Shown here piece by piece: positions 45,513 to 53,743 of a stretch of DNA of 64,000 nucleotides. Positions within the stretch are counted from its first letter, which is position 1, and the number at the start of each line of letters is the position of its first letter. The stretch covers positions 186,001 through 250,000 of the forward strand of contig NCGF01000001.1 of assembly GCA_002281485.1 (NCBI GenBank), written 5' to 3'. Made by a program: the position numbers and the translations under genes. The DNA is from Sphingomonas sp. 28-66-16. Lineage in GTDB: Bacteria; Pseudomonadota; Alphaproteobacteria; Sphingomonadales; Sphingomonadaceae. The notes under the pieces were generated by a model. That model was given only the letters and a program-made list of their open reading frames with translations. It was not told where the DNA came from and made no database searches.

Positions 45513-46639
45513 CGCGCCAGTCCTGAAAAGAAGGCGGCGATGCATTCATCCGCCGCGGACTCGTCGCCATAGGGCTGCATCCGCAGATGAAGCGTGGGAA
45601 TCCCGGCCGCCTCGAACGCCGAGACTTGCTCGGGCGTCTCCCACGCCTGAACCGCGTCGCGCGCCTCGACGCGGAAGATCGCGGCGTCCACCTGCGATCG
45701 CAGCGCCCGATCGCGATTGGCGGCAATCGTCGCCGCCAATGGGAACCGGATCGAGCAGGCCGGGGTGGCATGGAAGCGCTCGGCCAGCGCGTCGAACGGC
45801 GCCATCGCATCCGACAGCCGGGCATCGGCGGCACGCTCGCCCCAGCAATGATCTTCAGCGACGATATTGCCGCCAAGCTTCTCGACCTGCGCATAGAATG
45901 CCGGGTGGTCGACCGGGCTGCCGCCCAGATACACCCGCAACCGTTGCCGCGGCACGCGAGGTATCTCGTCAACGGCGGCAACCGCAAGGCGCGCATAAGC
46001 GCTGGCCGGGAGCGACCAGTAAGCACCCATCATTTCGAGGGCGATGCTCCCGCACAGCACGTTGGCGTTGCGCACGCCGGCGATCGCCGCCAAGCCGTCG
46101 CGCGCGCGTTCCGCGTCGTTGACCGCCTGCTCGAGACTTGCATCGTCGATCGCTGCGCCGGCCATCGATTCGAGCCGCGCGCGCAGGTCGATCAGCGCCT
46201 GGCGGTTGTACGCGCGCGCTTCTTCGAAGGGCGACCACGCCTTGTCGAGATACCAGGTTGTGGGGACGGCGACGCCATATTCGGCGCGTGCATCGGCGAG
46301 TTCGCGATGAATAGCCTGCACCGCGTTGCGATTGTGCGGCACGATGACGGCATCGGCGATGTCGTAGCGCCCGTCGAGCAACGCATCGAGCATCGACCCG
46401 ACGAAATCGGGGCGCTGAGTGACGTCGGGGGGATACAAGGTGTCGACCAGCCGGGTGCGCGCGCCGCTCAGCCGATTGGGTCGTCCATGGACGCGGAGCG
46501 GGAAGGCGCCAGCCGCCGAGATCAGTTCGGTGGGGACATTGTCGCACAGGAACGCGACGACGCGCCCACCGGCCCCGCGATGCGCGCGCGCCGCCGCTTC
46601 GGGATCGCGCCATGCCGCGCGCAGTGCCTCGATGCTCAT
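45509..46639 (-). CDS. 2-hydroxyacyl-CoA dehydratase/BcrC-like small subunit (module 1)
   Basis: 376 aa HadC/BcrC homologue. Seen: RVVAFLCDNVPTELISAAGAFPLRVHG (family N-terminal block), DAVIVPHNRNAVQAI where the family has PxxCD, NIVAEDHCWGER like the family DDxCxGxR, and DAAIFRVEARDAVQAW where the family has KFCDPxxxDYP. Cys32 and Cys265 fall near ligand-like positions, but the middle and C-terminal cysteines are gone. It is the only one of the three small subunits with any such Cys. ATG 46639 overlaps the MFS stop. Confidence 0.8.
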   Translation of the reverse strand: MSIEALRAAWRDPEAAARAHRGAGGRVVAFLCDNVPTELISAAGAFPLRVHGRPNRLSGARTRLVDTLYPPDVTQRPDFVGSMLDALLDGRYDIADAVIVPHNRNAVQAIHRELADARAEYGVAVPTTWYLDKAWSPFEEARAYNRQALIDLRARLESMAGAAIDDASLEQAVNDAERARDGLAAIAGVRNANVLCGSIALEMMGAYWSLPASAYARLAVAAVDEIPRVPRQRLRVYLGGSPVDHPAFYAQVEKLGGNIVAEDHCWGERAADARLSDAMAPFDALAERFHATPACSIRFPLAATIAANRDRALRSQVDAAIFRVEARDAVQAWETPEQVSAFEAAGIPTLHLRMQPYGDESAADECIAAFFSGLAR

Positions 46640-48000
46640 TCGACGTTGATCCGGATGCTGCGGCTTGCCAGCCAGAAGAACAGGGCGGCGAACAGAAAGG
46701 TGAACGGCAGCAGTTCGAGCGCTTGGCGCAATCCCGCCGCCGATGCTCCCCTGCACGCCCCCTCCGCCGCAGCCGATCCGATGACGATCGCATGGCCGCC
46801 CTTGCACTGGGCGAGATAGTCGCCGGCAAATGCCTGGGCCGCGAAGTGGTCGCTCATCGTACCGACGAGGCTCGCGCCCAGGCTGACCCCGACGACGGTG
46901 GCGGCAAGGAAGAACATCGCCGCGGCGGTCGCCCGCATCCGAGACGGGACGATGTTTTGCACGGCAGCGAAGTTGGGCCCGTTTTTGAGATCGGTGGCAA
47001 CATTGGCGAGGAGCAGCGCGATGAGCGCCGGGACAAGGCTGTGCAGCCGGAACGCGAACATGAAGAAGACGAACGACAACGCCGCGCCGACGGCAGGAAC
47101 GAGGACATAGGATCGCCCCCGCGAGTCGCTGAATCGGTCGGCCGCGTAACCGCCCATGAAGGTGCCGACCAAGCCGACGACGCCGATCGCGCTCATGACG
47201 GTCCCCGCGCCGGCCAGATCGAGCCCGTGGTTGCGGATCATGAACGACGTCGTGAAGATCCCCGTCCCCTGGATGCCGATCCCGTTGAACGCTGCGGCGA
47301 GGAACACGAAGACGAAGGCGCGATTGCGCGCGAGCCAGCCGATATCGGCGCGAAAATGCGCGCGCACCGGGGGCGCGCGCATTGCCAGCCGCGGTTCACG
47401 GATGGTCAGCTTGACGATGACGGCGACGATCAATCCGGGTACCGCCGCAGCCATGAACGCGGCCCGCCAGCCATATAATTGAGCGATGAGGCCGGCCGTC
47501 AGCGGAATGACGATGCCGGAGATCGGTGTCGCGGACGACAGGATCGCCATCGCGATCCCGCGCTGGCGCACCGAAAACTGATCGCCGACGAGCGAGTGCG
47601 CGATCGGATTTGCGCCGCCTTCGCCGATGCCGACGCCCGCGCGCAGAAGCGCGAGCTGCACGAACCCGGTGACCAGGCCGCACAGCCCCGTCATCACCGA
47701 CCAGAAACCAATGGCGATCGCCAGCAGATTTGGCCGGTGCGCGCGTTCGGCGAGCCGAGCGACCGGCAAGCCTGCAATCGAATAGAAGAGCGCGAAGGCG
47801 GGCCCCGAGATCATGCCGAGCTGGGCGTCGCTCAGCCGCAGGTCGGTCTTGATGGCTTCCTGCAGCAGCGAGACGATGCCTCGGTCCATGGTGTTGCAGA
47901 CGCTGACGGTCACCAGCACGGCAAGCAGCCAGACCTGATAGGGTTGCCAGCGCATCCGATCGGCGGCGGGGGATGCCTCGGTGGCGATCGGTGGCGTCAT
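46636..48000 (-). CDS. MFS transporter, Spinster-like family (copy 3)
   Basis: 454 aa permease. Seen: CNTMDRGIVSLLQEAIKTDL, ARLAERAHRPN loop, RAGVGIGEGGANPIAHSLVGDQF and NFAAVQNIVPSRMRATAAAMFF. It is placed between a CoA-transferase (17 nt upstream) and the two dehydratase-like subunits (ATGA overlap), so it most likely imports the acid that this module activates. Confidence 0.87.
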   Translation of the reverse strand: MTPPIATEASPAADRMRWQPYQVWLLAVLVTVSVCNTMDRGIVSLLQEAIKTDLRLSDAQLGMISGPAFALFYSIAGLPVARLAERAHRPNLLAIAIGFWSVMTGLCGLVTGFVQLALLRAGVGIGEGGANPIAHSLVGDQFSVRQRGIAMAILSSATPISGIVIPLTAGLIAQLYGWRAAFMAAAVPGLIVAVIVKLTIREPRLAMRAPPVRAHFRADIGWLARNRAFVFVFLAAAFNGIGIQGTGIFTTSFMIRNHGLDLAGAGTVMSAIGVVGLVGTFMGGYAADRFSDSRGRSYVLVPAVGAALSFVFFMFAFRLHSLVPALIALLLANVATDLKNGPNFAAVQNIVPSRMRATAAAMFFLAATVVGVSLGASLVGTMSDHFAAQAFAGDYLAQCKGGHAIVIGSAAAEGACRGASAAGLRQALELLPFTFLFAALFFWLASRSIRINVE

Positions 48001-48017
48001 TGCGATGGCACCGGCGC

Positions 48018-49256
48018 CTAGATCGCGCCTTCGCGGCGCAGCCGCGCGCGATCGTCCTCGCCAAGGCCAAGCATCGTCCCGTAGATCGCGTCATTCTGCG
48101 CGCCCAGCGCCTCGCTGGCGGGTGCGATGCGCGCGGGGGTTCGCGAAAAGACGATCGGCACGCCGGGCCCGAACAGCTCGGCCGTCTCGCCATGGATCGG
48201 ATGCGCCAGACGCACGACTTCGCCGCGCGCGAGCACGCGTGGATCGCGGTTTGCCTCGTCGGGCGATCGCACCGGCGCGCTCGCGATCCCGGCTTCCTCG
48301 AGCACGGCGTTGATCTCGGCGACGGCCCGGCCGCGCGTCCACGCCGCCAGGATCGCATCGAGATCGGCATAATGATGGATCCGCTCGACCTGCGTCGCAA
48401 AACGCGGGTCATGCTCGAGCGCCGGCGCGCCCATGGCATGCACCAGCTTCTTGAAGTTGCGGTCCCCCGAGCAGCAGATCACGACATCGCCGTCGGCCGC
48501 CGGATAGACGCCGAACGGTGTCAGGCGGGGCACCGTGCTGCCGGTCCGCATCGGCACCCCCAGATCCTCGAGCAGCTTGAACGGTTCGCTCGCCTGGAGC
48601 GCCGTCAGCGCGCCGAGCATCGACACGTCGACATGTTGCCCCTCGCCGGCGATCTGGCGGCGATAGAGCGCCGACACGATGCCGATGATCGCGAACAGCG
48701 GGGTGTTGAGATCGGCAAAGGGAACCCCGATCCGAACCGGCGCATCGTCGGGCAGACCGCTGGTCATCATCACCCCGCTCATCGCCTGGATGATTCCGTC
48801 CATTGCCTTGCCGCCACCGGGGGCGCCCTCCTGCCCGAACCCGCTGATCGAACAATAGATGATGTCGTCGCGCGCACGACGCGCGGCCGAATATCCCACG
48901 CCAAGCCGCTCTGCCGTCCCGCGCGTGTAGTTTTCGATGATGACGTCGAAATGCGGCACCAGCTTCTCGAACAGGCCTGCGGCTTCGGGGTGCTTCAGGT
49001 TGAGCGTGATCGATTGCTTGCCGCGATGCCGGATCAGGTGGCCGATGCCGATGTCGTCGTCGTGGAGCCGGCGCAGACTGGCGCCATCGCGGCCCAGGAA
49101 GGGCGCGTTCTCGCGGCCATCCCCCTTCGGCTCTTCGATCCGCACGATCTCGGCGCCAAGTCCACCCAGCAGCAACGTCGCGAACGGGCCGGCGAGCGCC
49201 CGGGTAAGATCGAGAATGCGCACGCCCTGCAATGGCCCCGAATTGCCATTCTGCAT
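48018..49256 (-). CDS. CaiB/BaiF family III CoA-transferase (module 1)
   Basis: About 412 aa. Seen: LQGVRILDLTRALAGPFATL, RGKQSITLNLKHPEA and catalytic Asp182 in VPFADLNTPLFA. First gene of the - strand operon CoA-transferase, MFS, small subunit, large subunit. The order parallels HadA or FldA beside their dehydratase genes. Start ATG 49256 has AAGGGAAG 6 nt upstream; ATG 49262 directly abuts that ribosome site. Confidence 0.88.
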   Translation of the reverse strand: MQNGNSGPLQGVRILDLTRALAGPFATLLLGGLGAEIVRIEEPKGDGRENAPFLGRDGASLRRLHDDDIGIGHLIRHRGKQSITLNLKHPEAAGLFEKLVPHFDVIIENYTRGTAERLGVGYSAARRARDDIIYCSISGFGQEGAPGGGKAMDGIIQAMSGVMMTSGLPDDAPVRIGVPFADLNTPLFAIIGIVSALYRRQIAGEGQHVDVSMLGALTALQASEPFKLLEDLGVPMRTGSTVPRLTPFGVYPAADGDVVICCSGDRNFKKLVHAMGAPALEHDPRFATQVERIHHYADLDAILAAWTRGRAVAEINAVLEEAGIASAPVRSPDEANRDPRVLARGEVVRLAHPIHGETAELFGPGVPIVFSRTPARIAPASEALGAQNDAIYGTMLGLGEDDRARLRREGAI

Positions 49257-49294
49257 CCCCATCTTCCCTTAGTTATTAAGTTGACCTTACTATT

Positions 49295-49320
49295 AGCTTG
49301 CGCCGTTTTGATTGCAAGCT
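49295..49320. promoter_or_regulatory. 26-bp dyad in the divergent promoter of modules 1 and 2
   Basis: AGCTTGC (49295-49301) and GCAAGCT (49314-49320), perfect 7-bp arms with a 12-nt spacer, in the only non-coding gap between the two oppositely oriented dehydratase-like operons. The right arm overlaps a -35-like TTGCAA for the - strand. A shared operator is the natural reading. Confidence 0.5.
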
Positions 49321-49396
49321 TAGAAATGTTGCGCGGTATAACCGATGATGTGATAAATGATTTTTCAGCCCTATGAATGGCCGCCGGGGGAGGATG

Positions 49397-50443
49397 ATGG
49401 ACGCAGGAGCAGGACCGCAGGTCGGCATTATCGGGGCGGGTGTGCCGATCGAAATGGTGATCGCCGCCAAGGCGCTGCCGCTGCGCATCCTTCCGGCGGC
49501 CGGCCCTACGCCGCGCGCGGACGCCATCATCGGCGGCGAATCAGCCGAGGTTCGCGCCCTCTACGAAGCCGCGATCGCTGGCCGGCTGGCGCATCTGCGC
49601 CTGCTCGTCGTGACGCGCCAATATGAGTGGCTCTATTATTTTCTGAAAGAGGCCGTTCGGCGCGGCGATGGCGATGTTCCGCCCCTTCATATCCATGATC
49701 TGATCGCGAGCACCCAGCCGTCGACCCGTCGTTACAATCGTCAGCGCCTGGATCGCCTTGCGGCAGCACTCACCCGGGCGACGGGCAATCCGATCGACGA
49801 TGGCGACCTGTTCGCTGCGATCGATCTGGCCAATACCTGCCGGGCCGGGTTCCGGCACCTCCAGGCCGCCCGCGATGCAGGTCGCGCGAGCGGCACTGCG
49901 GCGGTCCGCGCCGTCATTCGCAGCGCGACCGAGCCGCCACAGGCGTTCGCCGACTCGATCGGGAGCCGGATCGCCGCCCTGCCCGCCCCCCCGGCCGGGC
50001 CGCGTCTGCTCATGCTCGGCTCGATTCCCGCCGATACCGGTCTCCATGCGGCGATCGAGGCAAGCGGCGTGACGATCGTCGCGGAAGACAGCGAATGGGG
50101 GTCGCGCAGCGCCGTCCCCGATATCGCCCCGACGGGCGATCCGCTCGAAACGCTGCTCGACGCGACGCTGGCGGCAGCGAGCGGGCCCGACGTCACGCCG
50201 AGGAGCGCGCGGCTCGGTTGGGGGGAGCAGGCGATTGCCCGCCGCGACATCGATGCGATTATCTTTGCCATGCCCCGTTCGGACCACCGCTTCGGATGGG
50301 ACTATCCGACTCTGCGCGATTGCGCGGCGGCCTATGGCAAGCCCGCGCTCGTGCTGCGGGACGAGACGCTGCTCGCGCCGGAGGCGATCACGAACGCCGT
50401 GTCGCACTTCAAGGCAACGCTCGATCATCAGGCCGTCGCATGA
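49397..50443 (+). CDS. 2-hydroxyacyl-CoA dehydratase/BcrC-like small subunit, cluster cysteines missing (module 2)
   Basis: About 348 aa, the most reduced of the three. Seen: VGIIGAGVPIEMVIAAKALPLRIL (family N-terminal block), LVVTRQYEWLYYFLKEAVRR where the family has its PxxCD loop, TIVAEDSEWGSRS where it has DDxCxGxR, and IIFAMPRSDHRFGWDYPTLRD where it has KFCDPxxxDYP. None of the ligand cysteines remains. GGGGGAGG lies close to ATG 49394/49397; an ATG at 49373 lacks a ribosome site. Its stop overlaps the large-subunit start. Confidence 0.78.
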   Translation: MDAGAGPQVGIIGAGVPIEMVIAAKALPLRILPAAGPTPRADAIIGGESAEVRALYEAAIAGRLAHLRLLVVTRQYEWLYYFLKEAVRRGDGDVPPLHIHDLIASTQPSTRRYNRQRLDRLAAALTRATGNPIDDGDLFAAIDLANTCRAGFRHLQAARDAGRASGTAAVRAVIRSATEPPQAFADSIGSRIAALPAPPAGPRLLMLGSIPADTGLHAAIEASGVTIVAEDSEWGSRSAVPDIAPTGDPLETLLDATLAAASGPDVTPRSARLGWGEQAIARRDIDAIIFAMPRSDHRFGWDYPTLRDCAAAYGKPALVLRDETLLAPEAITNAVSHFKATLDHQAVA

Positions 50444-51723
50444 CCGACGACAGTCGCCAGCGCCACGCCCAACGCACCCAGCTTCAGGTTTCGCACAGTC
50501 TGCGCGCGCACCAGCGTGCCTGGTTCGCCGATCTTCAGCAGCGCGTTGCCGATGGCGCCCCCTATGTGTTGACCAGCCCGATCGCCCCCCATGAGATTTT
50601 CGAGGCGCTCGACATCCCGTTCGTCACCGACGCCTGGTATTCCGGGCTGGTAGCCGCGCGTCGTCAGTCGGCCCATTTCAGCCAAGTCATGACCGATCAT
50701 GGCTATCATGACGGCCTGCGGCGCTATACCGCGCTCGGGCTCGGGGTCGTTCTCGACGAGGACCATCCCGACAAGCCCTGGGGCGGGCTGCCCCGGGCGG
50801 CTGCGGTCGTCTCGACGAACGACGGCGGGGGCGGTGCGGCGGAGCTTGCGCGGCGCTGGGACGTGCCGTTCCTCGGGCTCGATCAGCCGGTCATGCGCGT
50901 GATGCATCCCGACTGGTGGTCGATGCAGCGCCGCCAATGGGAGGATTATGACGAGCCCGACCGCATCGACCTGATGGTCGCGCAGTTCGAGGACGTCGTC
51001 ACCCTGGGCGAGCGTATCGCCGGCAAGCGGCTTGACCGGGCGCGGCTTGCCGAGATCGTCGATCGGGTCAACCGGCAGGAAGAGCATTTCGATGCGATCC
51101 GGCGGATCATCATCGAGGCCCCGAAGCTCCCCGCCCGGCTGGGTGAGGTGATGAGCCAGACGATGGGCATCCAGTGGCATCGCGGCACCGAATGGGCGCT
51201 CGCGCAGGCAGCCGCCTTCCATGCCGAAGTGAGGGCGCGCGCCGATGCGCAGCAATGGGTTTGTCCCGGCGAGCGACACCGGCTGATGTATGTCGGCGCC
51301 GGGCTCTGGCAGAAGCTCGATTTCTTCGATTCGTTCGAGGAAAGCCACGGCGCCGTCTTCGTTCGATCCAATTATCTCTCGATCGCGAGCGACGGCTATC
51401 TGCGCTATAATTACGGCGACGATCCGATGCGGGCACTGGCGAGCCGCTATACCGCGCTGGCGAAGCAGATGTGGATTCCGCCGCTCGGCGGCGCCTGGGC
51501 GGTGCACGAGGCGCGCACGCATCGTGTCGGTGGCGCGCTTCAGCTCGATTCGAGCCGCGGCATCGGCTTCATCACGCGCGCGCTCACCGAGGCAGGCATT
51601 CCCGTGCTCGACCTGCCTGTCGATCCGGTCGACGCCCGGCGCTGGAACGACGACGAGATGCGCGCGCTGGTCGGCAATTTCATCGAAACCAAACTCGACT
51701 CAGGAATGAAGGAGTGTTCATGA
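50440..51723 (+). CDS. 2-hydroxyacyl-CoA dehydratase/BcrB-like large subunit, cluster cysteines missing (module 2)
   Basis: 427 aa. Seen: SLRAHQRAWFADLQQRV, PHEIFEALDIPFVTDAWYSG, GGLPRAAAVVSTNDGGGGAA, RLMYVGAGLWQKLDFFDSFE and GGALQLDSSRGIGFITRAL. These align block for block with HadB, whose LLCCNNIC, EGIPCW and NRSC cysteines are replaced here by VVSTND, VGAGLW and DSSR. The fold, CoA site and dimer partner appear kept while the cluster is lost. Coupled to neighbours by ATGA overlaps on both sides. Confidence 0.8.
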   Translation: MTDDSRQRHAQRTQLQVSHSLRAHQRAWFADLQQRVADGAPYVLTSPIAPHEIFEALDIPFVTDAWYSGLVAARRQSAHFSQVMTDHGYHDGLRRYTALGLGVVLDEDHPDKPWGGLPRAAAVVSTNDGGGGAAELARRWDVPFLGLDQPVMRVMHPDWWSMQRRQWEDYDEPDRIDLMVAQFEDVVTLGERIAGKRLDRARLAEIVDRVNRQEEHFDAIRRIIIEAPKLPARLGEVMSQTMGIQWHRGTEWALAQAAAFHAEVRARADAQQWVCPGERHRLMYVGAGLWQKLDFFDSFEESHGAVFVRSNYLSIASDGYLRYNYGDDPMRALASRYTALAKQMWIPPLGGAWAVHEARTHRVGGALQLDSSRGIGFITRALTEAGIPVLDLPVDPVDARRWNDDEMRALVGNFIETKLDSGMKECS

Positions 51724-52910
51724 AACCCTTGGCAGGCGTGCGCGTGCTCGATCTGAGCCACGCGCTTTCGGGCCCGACGTGCACCAACATGCTGGCGCTC
51801 CTCGGCGCCGAGGTCATCAAGGTCGAGCGCCCCGGCGTCGGCGACGATTTCCGTCATTATACCGAGCATGCCGGAATGCCGGGCATGAGCATCCCCTTCG
51901 CCGGCGCCAATACCGGCAAGAAATCGATCACGCTCGATTTCAGGAAGCCCGAAGCCAAGGAGATCATCCACAAGCTCGCGGCGACGAGCGATCTGCTGGT
52001 CGAGAATTTTCGCCCTGGCGTCACGACGAAGCTGGGGCTCGACTATGCGACGCTCAAGGCGATCAACAAGGGCCTCGTTTATGCCTCGATCAGCGGATTC
52101 GGCCAAACCGGCGCGTTTCGCGACTGGACGGCCTATGATCACATCGTTCAGGCAATGTCCGGCATCATGTGGATGAATGGCGATCCCGAAGGCGGCCCGA
52201 TGAAGGTCGGCTTTCCGATCATCGACACGTTCAGTGGCTATATGGCGGTGATCGGCCTGCTCGCGGCGCTCCACCGGCGCGATCAGACCGGCGAGGGCGA
52301 TTTCGTCGACGTCGCGATGCTCGACAGCGCGTTCAACCTGATGGGAGGAGCGATCCCGACCTATTTCTACACCGGCGAAGTGCGCGGGCGCACCGGCAAC
52401 CGCGGCTATCGGCTGGTCGCGACCTCGGAGACCTATCGCACTGCCGACGGCTACATCGCGATCGGCGCGAACCACCAGCACCAGATCGAGGCGATGTGCG
52501 CCGTGCTGCACTGCGAATGGCTGCTCACCGACGAACGCTTCGCCGATCACAAGGCGCGCGTCAGGAACCACGAGGAGCTACGCGCGGCGCTCGCCGATAT
52601 CTTCCGCGAGCATAATGGCGAGGAAGTCGAGCCCCGGCTCGCCGAAGCCCAGGTCCCGGTCGCGTTCGTGCGCAATCTGGGCCAGATTCTCAACCATCCG
52701 CACTTCAAGGAACGCGACATCTTTCTCGACGCCGAGCTGCCGGGCGCGGCCGAGCCGTTGAGACTCGTCGGGCCGGGTTTCCAGCTCGCAAGCGGCAAGC
52801 TCGAGGCAGGCGCGGTGCCGACGCTCGGCGAGCATACCGACGACGTGCTGCGCGACCTCGGCTATGACGCCGACGCCATCGCGCGCTTCCGCACCGCAGG
52901 GGCAGTCTGA
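51720..52910 (+). CDS. CaiB/BaiF family III CoA-transferase (module 2)
   Basis: 396 aa. Seen: LAGVRVLDLSHALSGPTCTN, TGKKSITLDFRKPEA, YDHIVQAMSGIM, and catalytic Asp169 in FPIIDTFSGYMA at exactly the residue number of formyl-CoA transferase Asp169. It overlaps the large subunit (ATGA) and the SDR gene (TGATG), so it should be made with the dehydratase-like pair and supply its CoA ester. Confidence 0.92.
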   Translation: MKPLAGVRVLDLSHALSGPTCTNMLALLGAEVIKVERPGVGDDFRHYTEHAGMPGMSIPFAGANTGKKSITLDFRKPEAKEIIHKLAATSDLLVENFRPGVTTKLGLDYATLKAINKGLVYASISGFGQTGAFRDWTAYDHIVQAMSGIMWMNGDPEGGPMKVGFPIIDTFSGYMAVIGLLAALHRRDQTGEGDFVDVAMLDSAFNLMGGAIPTYFYTGEVRGRTGNRGYRLVATSETYRTADGYIAIGANHQHQIEAMCAVLHCEWLLTDERFADHKARVRNHEELRAALADIFREHNGEEVEPRLAEAQVPVAFVRNLGQILNHPHFKERDIFLDAELPGAAEPLRLVGPGFQLASGKLEAGAVPTLGEHTDDVLRDLGYDADAIARFRTAGAV

Positions 52911-53743
52911 TGTTTGCCGAAGGACTGCTGGCGGGCAAACGCATCCTCGTCACCGGCGGTGGCACCGGCCTTGGCGCGGCGATGGCCGAGCGCTTCGCCG
53001 GGCTCGGCGCCAGTCTCGTCATCTGCGGCCGGCGCACCCAGGTTCTTGCCGACACGGCGGGGCGCATCGGCGAAGCGACCGCGGCGGCGGTGGTGCCGAT
53101 CACCTGCGACATCCGTGACCCCGCCCAGGTCGATGCGATGATGGACGAGATCTGGCAAGCGGCGCCGCTCGATGCGCTGGTCAACAACGCCGGTGCGACT
53201 TTCGTCGCCCAGACCGAGCACCTGTCGCACCGCGCGGTCGATGCAGTGCTCGCCGCTTCGCTGCACGGGTCGATTTACTGCACGCTCGCCGCCGGAAAGC
53301 GCTGGATCGCCACAAAGCATCCCGGCGCCGTCCTCAGCATCCTGTCGACCGCGACGATCACGGGGCGCGCCTTCACCGTCCCGACCGCGATCGCGAAATC
53401 GGGTGTTCTCGCCATGACCCGCAGCCTCGCCGTCGAATGGGCGTCGAGGCGCATTCGTCTGGTCGCCATCGCGCCGGGCGCGATTCCGACCGCCGGCTTT
53501 CTCGAAAAGGTCGCGGCGGGTCGCGAGGAGCGCGCGCCCATCGCAAGCGACAACACGCTCGAGCGCGTGGGGACGCCTGACGAACTCGCCAATCTCGCGA
53601 CCTACCTGCTGTCGCCGCAGGCCGACTATATCAACGGCGAGATGGTAGTGCTCGACGGGGGACGCCATTTGCGCAACTCGGGTGCCGAAGACGTGCTCAA
53701 ATGGAGCGACGCTGATTGGGAGGCGCAACGTGCCCGACGCTGA
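52910..53743 (+). CDS. SDR oxidoreductase resembling mitochondrial 2,4-dienoyl-CoA reductase (DECR1)
   Basis: 277 aa NADP(H)-type short-chain reductase. Seen: cofactor motif TGGGTGLGAAMA, NNAGATFV, and instead of YxxxK the sequence VPTAIAKSG, with Lys163 kept and Tyr replaced by Thr159. The surrounding SLAVEWASRRIRLVAIAPG, PTAGFLEKV and the C-terminal tail with EDVLKWSDADWE match DECR1, which also lacks the standard Tyr. It probably reduces a dienoyl- or enoyl-CoA intermediate. Cytoplasmic; part of the module 2 operon. Confidence 0.82.
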   Translation: MFAEGLLAGKRILVTGGGTGLGAAMAERFAGLGASLVICGRRTQVLADTAGRIGEATAAAVVPITCDIRDPAQVDAMMDEIWQAAPLDALVNNAGATFVAQTEHLSHRAVDAVLAASLHGSIYCTLAAGKRWIATKHPGAVLSILSTATITGRAFTVPTAIAKSGVLAMTRSLAVEWASRRIRLVAIAPGAIPTAGFLEKVAAGREERAPIASDNTLERVGTPDELANLATYLLSPQADYINGEMVVLDGGRHLRNSGAEDVLKWSDADWEAQRARR

